Made by a program: the position numbers and the translations under genes
Shown here: piece after piece, positions 1 through 15,100 of the stretch
Layout of the letters: each line of letters begins with the position of its first letter
How positions within the stretch are numbered: the first letter of the stretch is position 1
From: Branchiostoma floridae
Lineage: Eukaryota > Chordata > Leptocardii > Amphioxiformes > Branchiostomatidae
Length of the DNA stretch: 45,973 bases
Assembly (NCBI RefSeq): GCF_000003815.2
Contig: NC_049982.1
Location: 19,946,233-19,992,205 of the forward strand
Reading direction: 5' to 3'
The notes under the pieces: model-generated
What the model saw: the letters and a program-made list of their open reading frames with translations, nothing else
Database searches by the model: none
What the model was told of the DNA's origin: nothing

Positions 1-166
1 TTTAAGCATTCTGATTATTTTCGTCCTCAATAAATACACGTGAGTTAAGTCAAATCTATGCACGTGTGAAGATAGAAAGTGTTGTTATTTACAAGGCATT
101 CCCTCCTTCCGTGTTTCGTCAACTGTTACAGTTGTGATACTAGCCTATAAGATGAGGTGTACTCAC

Positions 167-3114
167 GGATGCCAGCCCAGGTCCTGCGGGTTGACGTACA
201 GAATGCCGGCCCGTGAGACGGTGGCGGGGGTTGCCGTCCGGAGGTGACTGATCTCAAACAGCAGCCGCATGGACGGGTTCAGCGGGACGCGCTCGTTACT
301 GGCCAACGTCAACACCTACATAACGCGGTAAGTACATCGTCAGATTTTCAAAATTATACTCTTATTTTTAGAGTTATGCATATAAAGTTACGATTTAACG
401 ACCTTCGTTGTCTGTAGCTAGTATTAAAGTTACTGACATATTCGTTCATCCACCTTCTATACGGACTACTTATGACAAGTCTGAGTGTGATCAATGTTTT
501 GATTTAATTCAAACACGATTTAGCCATCAGGTATCCACATAGTTCTGACATAGTTTTGAAATGTGCCTACAATATGTTATATGTACACCTACATGTGCTA
601 GTACCACAGAAGGGTAACGTATGTTACCTTTACATCCGAGACGCAATAATGATGATAACTGAACCCATATGTACCTTATTGTCGTCCATGACAGTATTGA
701 GGGACTCTATCCACATGGGGTCAATGTCCCCGTCCAGCACGATCCATTTGTTCCCGTCATGAGTGATGTTAGCCTGGTCTCGCATGATGGTGGAGAACAG
801 ACCTGTCCACAAAACATCAACAATCACATACCAAGTCACGGAAACGGAGGTAGGTTACGATTTCTGATGTATCTGATATTATGCCAAAACCTCTCATTTA
901 CTGTCCACTGGTTTGTCAATGAATAAGGATAATGCATCAAGGGTCATCGGATCATTTTCTAAGAATACAGCGTTTTTCTGAATACGGAAAATTCGACGAG
1001 CTCGTCTTAGCCTACTTCATCACCATGACCTTATCTTGGCGTACAAAATGTATTTCTTTCATTGATAGAGTCAGTCAGTCATTAAGTCAGTTTTTAAGTA
1101 AACGTTTAACATTTCGAATCAACATCTACATGTCATCTACTATAGATATTACGGAGAATGGAGACGTGGTGTGTTTGTTACCGTCTTTCCACTCGCGCGT
1201 GGCAGGGTTGATGTAACCGAACAGCTCATCAGTGGTGACGGCTTTGGGGTTCAGGTCATTCCACACAGGCTTGCGCTTCAGGTTGGCGTAGGTCCTGTGC
1301 AGTGTCTTCATCACCTGTAACAGAAGAACCAATACAAAACCATCGGATAAACTTTAACGTTAAAATTTATTAAAACAGTTCGTGAAAGGATCACAATTTC
1401 GTCGCATTATTTGAACAGAACAATCCATTAGTAAAAGGAGTTATAACCATTGCTCATATGCAGCTTGAATCATAAGCAACTTTTATCTTACCTTGGATTT
1501 TCCGGTTCCTGCATTGCCAATGACGAAAACGGAGTGACGAACATCAAGGAGCTCCTCCAGTTGTACCACCTTTAGGGAAAGATATAAGGAATGTTGTAGA
1601 TAAGCACGTCACCGGAACGTACTGCGCCTGCGCGAACCCTGGTGTTTTGGGGCTTGGTTTGGTCAACGTTGCATTGAAATCCCGCTTGTTGCACAGTATA
1701 TGTTAGAGACATGGTTTCATGTAAAACGTACACGGGATTTTACCCTTATATACGCACGTACTTTCTTAAATGCGGCCCTTTAGTAAACCGGGGGTTTAGC
1801 AAGGTTTAGCATGTCTATACTTTACGCGCAGGCGCAGTACGTTCCGGTGACGTGCTTTGTAGATATGTACTCTTTTTGTAACACGTGCACAATCACCAAC
1901 TTTCTCTACAGAATGATAGTATTTTGTATTTAGTACTTTGGGAAGATATCCTTAATAATGTAATTTGTAGGAATATTCATTATCTAATATGGCATGTACA
2001 ATTTATTTTGCACCGTTCCTGACCTTCATGATGAAGCTCTCCTCAGGTTGCAGTTTGAGTTCCAGAGTAGTTTTCCGTACGGCAGCCTCCAGGTCCATGT
2101 CGCGCTTACGCGGCACATCAAGGGCAGGGAAGAGATCACCTTAAAAACAAGCCAAGTAATTACAGTTCGTATTCAAATGATAATTTGTTACGCATTATCT
2201 TCTTTCTTTGGTGATAGGTATATTTCTTCAAATACATAAGTGTATTTTGTTCTGATATACCAGTAGATCTAGTAGGGAATGAATATTTTCCTTACCTATC
2301 AGTCCCATGAAGATCGGTAAGTCATCTGTGACGATCTTGGGAATGTTGAAGTCGCGGAGGGCCCGCATCAGCACCTGGTCTTCCGGCCTCTGGCGGTCTG
2401 ATCTTCGGAGCGCTCCTGCCACCACCAGGACAGACTTGATCGCCCTCAACCCCCAGTCGTAGTGGTCCTACAAAAACAGATGTCGAGGGTAAATACTCAA
2501 ACTCTAGATTGAAACTGTCAATAAAATGTTATGAAAGCCTGGACACGGCCACCACTTCTGCATAGGAGAGAAACGTTTGGTACCTAATCTATCAAAATGC
2601 CGATTCCTTTCCGAGATTCAGATTAAAGTACTGAAAGATATATGACAAAAGTCTTAAAAGACTTATGTCATATATCTCTAAGTTTTTTGTCTCATAAATG
2701 TCTAGATTATTTGGTTTCCAACATTATTTTATAATTATTGAATTCTTTCATTGATCAGTATCAGTATGAACGTGAAATAAAACAGCTTATGGAGACAAGA
2801 CAAAACAACTTATAGAGACAAGTTATTGAATTACGTGAATGTAAAATCATTGTGTAATGATCTTTATACTATTTTCTAACACTGCTGTTTTCATTTGTTG
2901 AACAACAGAAAATTATACTGTAATCAGCTACGTATTTACAGCCTTGTGTCCTTTGAGTACGAGTGGATACATTACCTGCTTAGACAGCAGCTCCCGACAC
3001 AGCGTGTACAGCGTGATGAACTTCCTGGCCAGCAGTTTGGCCTCCGTGAAGCCCGCAGCCAGCAGCATGTTCTCACAGATCATGCCGAAGTCAGGTACAA
3101 CCATGGCACACGGT
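167..3114 (-). CDS. DNAH9/11/17-like: Dynein exons 37-43: AAA1 end and AAA2, residues 1999-2303 (gene runs off window)
   Basis: Exons in transcript order: 2976-3114, 2296-2467, 2024-2139, 1492-1569, 1182-1314, 675-802, 167-315. AAA2 has a P-loop GNAGTGKS at about residues 2159-2166 and a Walker B-type WIVLDGDID at about 2231-2239, followed by [20 protein letters not shown] and [18 protein letters not shown]. In this family AAA2 binds nucleotide without being the main hydrolytic site. Exon 43 ends in phase 2 at a GTGAGT donor (161-166), so the next exon lies to the left of the window. Confidence 0.95.
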
Positions 3115-6100
3115 CTGGAAAAACATAGAGCGAATATTGAGAGACGCTTACCGTGTGAAGGGCGAAGCAAAGCTTACCTTATTTTTTATTTACCTGTACT
3201 TTTTTTATGAAAGTTATTGTAGTATGCAATAATCCTTCACAATTCCCACTCCATCGTCGTGTGACGAGGACGATGCGATGTAAACACTGGAATCATTAAT
3301 CTTTCTTTGCCACTCAATCTTGCCTCTCATCAGCTTTCGTAACTCAGCTTATTAAAGGTTCCAGGACCTAACTCATACCCTAAGGTCTCTACTATTTTTG
3401 AAATGGATTGATGTGTGGGATGTGGCGACTTTGCAGCATACCTTTTGCACACTAAAACATGTAAATAAGTCTGGACATGGGGCTTCATAATCCCACTTGC
3501 CGTACCTGAATAATGACTTCAGGTTCTCCGGCAGTTCTGTCCTGCCAGCGTAGCCCGGGTTCATGGTGATGAACAGGCCCACAGTCGGCGTCATCACGAT
3601 GTCCTCTCCTTCAAACATGAACCGGGACTTCTTGTTGCGAATGGCGTCCTGAATGGACTTAACCTGGACAGCCACGACCGATAGAACTTCCACGGAGATA
3701 CGGTTGAACTCGTCAAAGCAGCCCCATGCTCCAGTCTGCGCAAGCCCTTTGTAGATGTTCCCAATAGACTGAAATAACCACAGAAACATTCCATAGTTAT
3801 TGCTTTACAATATTCACCACTTCAGCTAAGGACTGCCCTCTGTTGCAAGCTATTGACGATCGTTGATAAAATTTAGATCCCTCTTATTTTCACACATTTT
3901 TTCTACATTTTACAATATAGATATATAACTGTTTTTTATTAAAAATCTTATTTTATTAACACATTGATTTATGTGTACCTTGTAGTCCATCTGTTCCGAG
4001 CAGTTGAAGACGTACACCATGATACCGAGTGCGCGCCCCAGGTCCTTAGTGGTCTCTGTTTTCCCTGTACCGGCGGGTCCGGCTGGGGCTCCGCTCATGG
4101 TCAGGTGAAGAGACTGCGTCAAGGTGATGTAGCACCTGGACAATATGAATACTTAGAGTCAGAACATATGCTCCTACAACAATGCCATTTGATCACTTTT
4201 TTTAGTTTTTTTCGCAAGCTACAAACCTTTAACTTACTATCGTAAAATCAAGCTGAACGACCAAACGTAACAAAAAATCATTCACCTATGCAATTGGAAG
4301 CTCATAAATTGTCAGTACTGTAAAATTCGGGTGCATCTCCATAACGATGAACACGTAACTATTAAGTTCGATGAGTTAATTATGCAACAAGTAATGCTTT
4401 ATTAGGGGCAACATAAATGTCCCCGAGTAGAAGATGCCCACAAAACACTGAAGGTAGCATGTACCTGTCCGTCAATGGTGTGATGACAAGTCGAGCCGTG
4501 TTCCCCAGGTACTCGTAGGCATACTTGAACTGGGCGTCACAGATGTTGGCGAAACAGTCTTTCTGTTGTTCATCCCACCGGTGCCGCAGCTGGCTTAGCC
4601 ACAGGAACGCCTGGGCATTCTCAGTCTGTAATATTTGTTGAAAGATATGGTTACTTTAGACGCACTTATATTTCACATGTGGCAATTTTATGCTACAGGA
4701 TCTGGCGTACGACAATGACTCAGGGTTTGATTCTTCCATAAAAGTTAAGTATCGGTTATAGATGGCAGACGACAACCCCTATTTGTAACATTTACATCAT
4801 ATTATGAAAGATTCCACTCTCTTATACATTGGCGAACAGTTATCCGAGGCTTGGTAACTGTTGTTTTTGAATGACATTTCCTTTCCACACGAACTCGAAA
4901 CCAACCTTGTTTGTGATCATCTTCCCCACTACGTCCCTGTTGTGCACATCGATGGTACAGATGGTGACCAGTTTCTGTCGGTCACCCGAGCTGAGGTCTC
5001 CCAGCAACATCAGGATCATCGTGTTCAGCTGTTGAATCTGCAAAAAGGATAAAACATGGATAAAATATCATGTGTTCTTTGTGAGACGCACCGAAGTCCC
5101 CAACACTTCCAAAGTACATGATGCTCAAAGACTATACTTATTGCACATCTGCTGCTGAATAAAACTCACCTGCTTTTTGTTGTAATCCTTCATGGCATTT
5201 TCGTACCCTTCCTCGAGCCGACCGAAAGCAATGGTAACCTCCGTGGTCCACCACACCTGAGACATCGTCAGAGCAACCTGAAACAAACCATTATAGAATA
5301 TGAGGATCAATACACAGTACACATCTAAACCGTTTATAGAAAACCAAGAAATTTATTGTCTTTGGTGATGGTTTTGCTAGCTGTCTAAGCTGTCATGCGT
5401 CAGTTCTAATTTCAAACGGCTTTAAATTTGGAAATGAAGTAAAATCCGTGTACCTGTGCTGGGTAGTCGAAAACCCACTGCTCACGTGGCTTCTCTTCAT
5501 ACGTCACTACAGCATCCATCATCTCATGTCTGACAGAAGCACGCATGGTGTCCAGGAGCCGGTTTAGCCACGCCTCCACCTGAAACATATAAGAAACATG
5601 TATAATGTTACAACTCTTGTCGTTTGCTGGTATCGAAAATTGTATCAATGCTGATAGTTTGTAAACTGTCAGAAAAACAGAATCGCCAAAGGGGATATCC
5701 ATGATAAACCCACCTGGCCCACACATTCACACGGCTCCGGGAAGTCGACGTACTCGCCCTCCTTGCTGTACATCCCCAGCGCTGTTTTGGTCGGGTTGCC
5801 GTCTTCATCTTCCTGGAACTTCAGCCGCGCCATGTTGTCGAACAGTTTCGGTAAGTGGCGTGCGACCTGTTGGATACCGTGGTATGAATGTATTAGGCGT
5901 CGCCTAGATGTTGCGAATACATTTTCCCTTACTAAAACTTGCATATATCTCATATATAATGTTATTCTAACGTGAGTTTATAATAGAAATATATCTCACC
6001 TGAGTCGGCTGTGTTCCCTTTGACAGGATGTCCAGGAGATCCGTGGAAGACACGAAATAGAATCTCGGGAATGCAAGACGCTTTGTGTCCAGATAGTCGG

Positions 6101-9100
6101 CCAAGGCCTTTTCACACAGAGCCAACCTGTTAGTATAAGGAATAAGGTACAAATGAATAAATAGAGCATTCCATTAACTAAAGCTTCCGAATTAATTAGA
6201 TTCGGCTTCAAAGATGGTCAAAAGTTTACAAATCCTGATTTATTTAGTGTACCTTGATTGTATCTCCTCCAGCTTCTCGTACAGACCATCTTTGTTCGTG
6301 GCAATTACCACGTTCAGTGTCTTCTCTGCCTCCTTCATCAGTTCCTGGAAGGCAACAGACATTGTTCATCTTTGTGCTGTTTTGACAGTAAGTTACATGT
6401 GATATATTTCAATGAGTACTTTTCTAACTGAAAACTACAAATATTGCTATATGGCCCTGCAAATAAACTTACCTTGAAATCGGAATCGATGCCATCGAAT
6501 CTTTTGGAATCCTCGGGCAGCTGACTCCGGATGTCCTCTGAACCGATGAAGATGCTCTCCAGGTGAGACCAGGTGCGCTGCACCTCCAGCCAGATGTTAA
6601 TCACGGAGTCGGCTGTGGTCAGCTTCTTCTGCCAACGAGAAACTTCCTCCAGGAAGTGGTCGATGTACTTGGACATCATCATGTTTTGTAGTTGAACCTG
6701 AATGTGCGAAAATGACATTGTTTCTTATGACTTCACAGCAGTTTTTGTTGATTCTGTTCTTCAATGCATCTGTTCTATCTGTGCATAAAAATGACTATTG
6801 ATGATAAAATTAAATAACCTGGTTGTCCTCTAGAGTTTCTATGAGCTCCTCGTCAGCCTTGATGAGAGTGATGCCCGTCCTGACGTGACTGTCCTGTCCG
6901 AACTCCATGGTGGCCCAGGTGACGTCCAGCTCCTTCAGGATCTTCTCCATACTCATCTCCTTCACGGCCTTGTCCACGATGTTCCTCACCTCGTCCTCCA
7001 CCTTGTGCAGCTGCAGGTTCAGCAGGTCGGCCAGGGTTGTGTCCTCATCCATCACGAATGTCACCTACAGAAAAGGGAGGACAGGTTACGAATGTAGTTG
7101 TACACATACACACTAACCTCGATCGATTCTAATCTTCACGCACATGAAGCTGTTGGGGATTATCTTCTCGTTCTTCTTCGGCCTTTTCTTTGGATTTATT
7201 ATGTTTTTTTCCTAATAGTGCGTGATGTCTTACTTTCCTCGTCTTTTATATATTCTGATTATACTTGAGTTATTGCCATGGTTGTGTTACTGTTTCGAAA
7301 TCATATTGTAAATCTTAATTAAAGTTTACATAATTCTATTTAGTTGCTTTATAATGAAATGTAACAAAAACGCAACGTACACGGAAAATAAATGTGTCAC
7401 TACATGTTGTATGTTTAATGATCTTTTCCTACCTTTGCGACAGTCATGAGCTGCTGCCAGTGTCTCTCTCTGATTGCAGGGTTCTGCAGCTCAGTCACAG
7501 CACGGAGTGACGTCAGGATGTTCTTGACCGTACTGTCCAATCCGGAGAAGGCGTCCCAGGCACGAACTTCCTTGTCCAGAACCCGGATGTCCTTAGCAAA
7601 CCGCTTACATTCCATCTCCATGACTTCCACGTTGATTTCTTGCCATTTGGTCGTCTTCCAGTCGTCGATACTCGTCTGGATGTAATAAAGATAGAGGGAA
7701 TGTACAATGAGAAACATCAGAAAATATTGGCAGGAATATCTGATAGATGATAACAATCAACAGATCAAGCCATACACTGGAATTCTACATTGGAGTATTT
7801 TAGATATCTATGTGGCTTACTTCTAGAGATCCTAGTTTTTGCATCAATTTAGAAATAGATCATCAAAGATCATGGTATACATGTGCGCGTGCAATTGTAT
7901 GAAATTTTAATGCAAATTGTTTTACATTGTTCAAATCTTAATCTATAACATCAAGACCGCATTACTTGATGATATCAACATCCCTAGGCCATTGTAAAAC
8001 CATATGACAGAAACAGTACCTGGACTAGGAAGATCATGTCCCATAAGATCTTGAGCAGGCGCACTTCCTTCCTGCAGGCTTTGAGCTGGCGATAGTCTGG
8101 GACGTTGACCTCGAATAACCCTGCCGATTCCAGGAGCTTCTGCATCTCAGTCTCCATGGCACTAAGCAGTAGGTGCTCCTGTAAGGGTTAACGGCATGTA
8201 TGTGAGTTGACCAATTATGCCCATAGCACGGTAGAAACAATAGTTTTTAACCGTCGTCTTATTGTAGAAGTCTCAACAGTCTCGAAAGAATTTGCAAATT
8301 TTTCGAAATTCAAGTCGATTGCCATGAACTGCAGATACAGACGAACATATATCAAGCAGTAACAATAATGAAATGTCAGACACCATTACACATAACTGCT
8401 GTTTTGTTTAAGTTTAGTGCTTTATTCTCTTTTATCACTATCTTTCCCATTAAGACGTGTTAAAGTGCCTTGTATATGAAGCTCTCTATTTGGCGAGTTC
8501 TTTCCTGTATACTTACGGTGTCGAGTCGTCGGTATGGATCGTCTGAGTCGAAACGGAAGGGTGCCTCTCTTCTGAACCTTTCTCTGAACTCGTGCTGCTT
8601 GACCTATGCATGGAAATGTAAATCAAAAGATTAATATTGAACAAAGTAATCATAAGAGAAAATCAAAAACACATTCGCACTAAAAGTTATACTCGTCCAA
8701 GTTGGTAGATAATGAATTTCTTCCAATAAGAATTTTCAATGCTGCATAATAATCAACGGCCTTTATTGGTCATTCAGAGGTCATCTGATCACATTGCAAC
8801 ATAATTTTATACTCACGTCAAATTGTCCACATTTACGCCTGATGTTGGCGACTTCATTTGTTTGTAGGGGCGCGACTTCCTGTTTCTTAGTGATAGCATT
8901 CTTCTTGGTGTTGTTCCATTTCTCCGGTAACTCCTGTGAAAATGATTTTGAACATTTCATGGTAAAACATATTCACAAAATATGTAGGTACATGCACATC
9001 AGCATATTGTTATTTTGTTATGTTATTGGGTGGGCCGACTACTCACTCTTGCAGCCAGGGGCTGAATTGCGAGGAGCTTACAATAGGCGGGGCTAAATCG

Positions 9101-12100
9101 CAAGGGCCTGGAGCGAGCTGCGATTCGGCGCCACTCAGGTGACTTCAATACGACATATGGAAAGGCAGGCAGTGTTTACATTCGCTAAAGTCGGAACAGC
9201 CTGTTTGATAGTACATGTATATAGTACCTCCAGCTGCTGATGAACCTCGTCAGGCATCTCCTGGTTGTACGTCTTGAGAAGTTCTATGGTCTCCTTCAGC
9301 GGTTCGAACATCTCATCCGTGGCCAGCTGCCTGTCTCTGACTGCCATCAGATGACCCATGCACTCAACCAGCTCATCGTAGTCTCCCTCCGTCACCTCCT
9401 TGGTCAGCCCAGCGTCCGTCACTTGGATGAACTCTGCCAGGTCTGTCAGGCTAGAGGAAAGGTTCAGCATTACTTTTGAGTGGATTCAGCACCAAGGCTA
9501 TAACTAGCACTGCCATGTAATGTACATACGTGGGACTCCGAGCGATCAGTCTGGCTGGGGAATGTTTGTATTCATCAATACTAAGTGGATACGTCAACTG
9601 TCTACAACAGCATGGCAACTTTTACCCTTGACCAGCTCAGTATCTCAGTTTTAATGTAATATATGTAGTTACAATAGAATCCACCTCGGTTTCAATTGGA
9701 TGGCTGGTCAACGTTGTGTCGGAATTTCGTCTGTTGCACAAGATATATTTTCCGACACAACATTTGGACACTGTAGACGGTATATCATCTTTTATAAGCA
9801 AACACGACCTTTGGTGGTTGTCTCTCCATGAATCATTAATCATAAATAATTAGCCATTTGATAGCCATGAAATGACGCATGATGAATTCTGTATATTTCT
9901 GCCATTGTGAAGCCTGTATCATACCTGTTTGTGACGTGGTCGATCAGGTACTGCTTGAACATGTAGCTCCATTTCTTGATGATGTTCAGCAGAGCTTGCT
10001 TGAAAGGTCTCGAGTCTACACGGAACCAGCTCTCGAAAATGGCCGTGTCGCTAAAGCCTTCAACGACTTCGTAGATCTTCTCATAGCTGTCAATCTAAAC
10101 GTGTTGGAATAACGAATATGAAATATTGTAAGTAAGTCGTTAAAGAGAAAAGTTTGTTATCCCAGAAAACTCGACTTCTACATGTTTGATTTCCATTGAA
10201 TTTTTTCTCCAAAATAAATCAGGGTAGTGCACATGGACTAACTAAAATGTTGAAGAATGTTTTATCACGAAGTGTTATGACTTTATGTCGACCAAAATCA
10301 GCTTAGAGCATCATAAAAAGTATGGCAACCATGCAAATGAGAGGCCTACACACGCGCGCGCGCCAAAGCACAGCACGCATATACACAAACACTGAGACAC
10401 ATGCGCGCGAGCGCGAGCAATGACACTCACAGAAGACACACGCACACATACACAGACACACACAGACACAAACACACACCTGTTCTTTGAACTGCTCGAG
10501 TGTTGGCGGATTTTCTGGCACGCCGTCATCTGCATGGGCTTCTATCTCCTCTGCGGTGAGGACGTGATTGTACAACAGGAACTGCCGCATGAACTCCTTC
10601 CTGTGTGTTAGATACAAATAAAAAACATTAAGTACAAGATATACATTTGATGAGTCGGCGATTGAGCATGCATTTGTCACTGTTTTGACTGCGGACCTTA
10701 CAAAAAGCACGGCTGTGACAGTATATTTCTGTCTCATTATCGACATTTGCGAGTGGAAACGCACTATCCACATTTCAATCCTTTTAACAGCGTTTCTAGA
10801 TCACGCCATTCTTTAGGTTGCACTGCTGTGAATTGCTAACATACTGAAAACTAATATTACCTATCGTCCACCCAGAGATAGGCGTACTGGTCGAAGGAGT
10901 TCCTGTACTCAATAGCCTTGTTCATGACTGTCTGGATCCGCTCCATCAGCTCTGACCGCATCTCGGACAGGTCCATCATGTCCTCCAGGTCAGCCTGTGG
11001 TTGGGGAGGATTGTTAAGGCATTTAAACAGTTCATTCGTTTAGATGGAGTACGAATTTCATAGATTACTAAGCTGCTTTTTGTTGCAGGCTGTTAACTTT
11101 CAGAGTTTTAACTTGGTCGCTTGTATGGAGACAGTACAGCATTCTCTATTAACAATATCATTTACCATGTGGTAATATAAACCAGATAACTCACAAAGAA
11201 AAAGTATTCATGCGATAACAAAAGTGTCTATCTCATGTGTGCGTGTTTTAGATGCCGTACTTGATAATGTTCGAGCCCACTGTGCGTCGCTAGTCTCGGC
11301 ACCAGAGAGGAGATCTTGTAGATGTCGTTGACGATCCCTTCCACCAAGTCATAGAAGCCGTCAGACACGCCGAAATCCAGGGCGGGGAAGAAGATGGTGT
11401 CTGGTACAGACAGTTCCATCCTAATGCCGAGAAAACCGTGTTAGGAACGTATATGTACATATCTTACCTAGTTAGAGTACAAATCATACTCGACATGCAA
11501 CGTACATAGGCTGGTTTATGATATATGAAGATTCTATTTTCAGTGAACCTGTTTTCAATTACCAGTGTAGCAAATGCGATATGATCTGTACCAAGCATAT
11601 GTGCGTAGGTAAATCGTGAACACACCTGGACTCAAAGAGTGGTACGTTGGCGGGCCTGGGCTCGGTATTATCCAGGAGATACTGCAGAGAGCACTGGATG
11701 GCGTTGAAGAAGCCATCCACTACCATGTCATCCACATAGTCCACATAGGCGCGCCACGTGTCCAGCTCCTCCTCCGCTTTGAAGTGTTCCAGGTTTTCCT
11801 GCAGGCGGCAGCATAAACATACTGAACGAGAATTCAAGCCCGGAAGTTTCGACAGTATTGTAGGAAGCCGCCAGGAGGCCCATTATCGAACATGACTCTC
11901 GTCTTCCTAACACCTACACGACTACCAAATGTCAGTAACATCCATCCACAGCTTCTTTAGTTATGCTGTTTACATACAAACACATGTACATACATGTACA
12001 TACACCGCCACTCTATCACAGCAAGATAGAAAACATAATCTTCTGGCGAAGGTACTTAGAAGTAATTAGAACTCAGCTTGTTAAGACGACACGTTATACC

Positions 12101-15100
12101 CCAAGCCGTTAGTAGTGAGAACATCTTGTTAGCATTTTGAAATGAAAGTAATTGCAATTCTACTGAAACAGTCAGAGAAAGGTTGTACCTTGAGCAGCTG
12201 GTGTATCCTGTCTCCCGACTCCTTGATGTCTGCGTAGCGCTTGTTGAGGCGCTCCTGGCGGTCCTCCAGGTTCAACAGGTCCGGCTGGTGGTGCAGCTCG
12301 CGCCGCTCGAACAGCGGCACCTCCGTCCACTTCGCCATGATGTTCTGGAAGAGACAGTACGTTCAAAAGGTTAAAAGTCTTCTACACAACGACGGTTCGG
12401 CACAACTTCGCAAACTTTTGTCAGAATCTACGATAAATCAAATGTTGACTCAATACAAAGGTATCTTATTACTAGGGGCATTTTTGACGCTGAATCATGA
12501 AACAAACAGTAATAACAGTAATGGTTGTGAACTTGTACTAAAATGCTTAAGAGGACATTTCCACCGAAATCTTACCTGCTTTTATGTTCGATTCAAGAAC
12601 ATGCACAGAATGGGAGTGATTGTTTTCTACAGTGGCAAAAGGCGCAAAGAAACAGTTGAAATACGATTACCTGTATCTGCTCCACGTTGTTCTTGGCTTT
12701 ACTGACGCGCTGTTCTAGATCGTGCACCATGTCACGTGTCTCCTGAATGTACTCCCAAACACCTGGATGAAGTCACCCAAACAACTCAGATTGTAGACAC
12801 ATTAGCTAATACTGATTACCAAAATGTTTGAACGATAAGAGAGATTTACAGCCTACAACGTTCCACTAATAGCATAAGACTGTCTGTGTAGCTCTTCCAA
12901 CTAGTTTAACGTACACACGAGTGAAATTTACAATCTAGTATTGCAGGGCCTGTATCATGTGATTGACATTCTTGCTAGTTCCAATAACTTGAGTTTTCTA
13001 GACTGCGTCAGTACTTACCGTCGCTGTTCCAGGTAATGGTGGTCTCCGCCCGCTCCATCTGCGAGTCGATCTCCTCCAGCCGTGCCTTGATCAGCGGGAA
13101 CTCCACCTCCAGCACGGTGTCCCTGATCTTGTTGTACCACGCCACCGTTAGGTCCAGGTTGTTCAGGTACTGGTGCAGGGTGTTGTTCCGCTGGTAGATG
13201 GCCTCGGCACTGGCGGGGATGTTTGTCTGGCCCGCGTAGATCATGTATTTCACCTCACGCAACACGGAGATCAACTGAAAATATCAACACATATTAAAGC
13301 TTCAATACAAAGTTACATGTCACTCATAGCATACAAGTTTCACATAGTTCTAAATTACTGAAACAATAGAACTTGTGTGCTCAACTCCTCTTTCAGCATG
13401 AATCAATATGTTCATAAGCAGTACAGATAGTAGGACAAACTGATCAGTGAAATGTTGGCACTGATCTCGCTCTACTTCTAAAATTTAAAGGAAGAGTAAG
13501 AAGAAAGAACAAGGGTAAAGACAAAGGGTTGAAGATCTGTGGAGGCTTACAATCTTGACAAGAGTTTCGACTTGAAATATACTTCTTGAAGGAGTAGTGA
13601 TAAGCACATATTAGTAAACACGTGACAGATGACAAATATTGAACAGCACCTTAGGGTCAAAGTTGACGCTGATATGCCGGGTCCTCTCGTCACGATTGAT
13701 GAGCGGCTGGTCCAGGTTGAAGCGGCAGATGTCGTCCACTCCCTTGGTCCAGTTGTCATACACCTTGTCGTCAAACCTACAGGATAGCCAAATGTGTGTT
13801 TCAGCGTACTTATTCACACATTCAGGACCTACTCAGGCGTGCAATAGGAGTAGCCTGAAATTCTGGCTCCAGTTTGCTCCCCTGGTCATATTCATGTAGA
13901 ATAGTTGAATATCACTTTTTGCGATTTTTCAAAATGAATAGTTGACTAGTACAGACGACATCTAAAGACTAGCAGGCAACCTCGCCGGCCAGCACCCAAC
14001 AACAATAATTGAATACTGCTCACTTCTTACTTTCAACCATTGTCTGGAGAATGTCGGGACGCCAATAATTTATCGATTAATATCTCACCTGGAGAGAAGA
14101 TTCATCATCTCTTCATGCTTCCTGAAGATGATCTTGGCTTCCTCCGTGTGCATGCACCTGTGGGAATGTTCAAATGACAGAGCATGAAGTCTTCATGGTG
14201 TGGATGTGGTGGTCTGTCGTTGTGCATTTGTCCCAACAGGAGTGCACTTGTCGTGATTCTCCAGGTTGTCACAAAGTCTACCTTCTTGCTCTATCAAGTC
14301 AACTACTTCTTAAGTCAAAGAATTCGTCGTTCAGATTTTTTTACAACATCCACATCGATCTCTCAATCAAGTTACGTCATCGGAATATTTAGTTTCGGGC
14401 TGATGAATATTATGTAACAGCAGAGTCCTGGCCATGTGCACCTTCGATGCGAGGAACGATATCTAACAGAGAACGTGTTGAAGCAAAGTCAAGTTGTATG
14501 TTTTTGAGAATTATTCTAGACCGATGTTTTGTACTTGAATCATGATTTTCATCACCGTCAATGCTTGGACACAAAAAGCACATGATCTCCATATTTGGTA
14601 CAACTTACCTTCGTGGAACGCATCTTCGCTCGAAACCATTTATGTACAAGAATATACGTTACGGTCATCTATAACGTTACATGTATTATCCCCCTTCTCT
14701 CCTGTCACATGGAGGGAAGATGGGATAAACATATTGTATACATGTCAGAAAGGATTTCAGGCACATGTGACCGCTTGGTCGTGTGTCGTAACTTCGGGTG
14801 GAAGTTATCAGAAATACCTGAATCCTGTGAACAGCTTATAGACAGACAAGTCTCTGACTTCTAACCGCCTTTTTACCTCTACTCACGTCAGGCTCACGTT
14901 AGGTCAGGTGATCTTAACAATTTGGTTTGTTATCCTGAAGATGACCAACAATGGTCTGGTCTGAATTCGGTGAGACTTGTTTTTCCCTTGAGTTTTGAGA
15001 GTTGCGTTTTTCACGAATCTGATGATTTCAGTACATGTGATGGAGATTTCGTTTGCCAAATGTAAGCATACAGATTTCCTTATATGGATATTTTCCTAAA

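Noticed and set aside
9040-9130. GC-rich stretch near the dynein exon 21-22 intron as a possible extra exon
   Set aside because: Exon 22 joins exon 21 in phase and in conserved order, so no coding sequence is missing there.
12241-12705. 154-codon plus-strand ORF overlapping dynein exons 14-15
   Set aside because: Shadow of the antisense dynein coding exon 15 that runs on into the intron.
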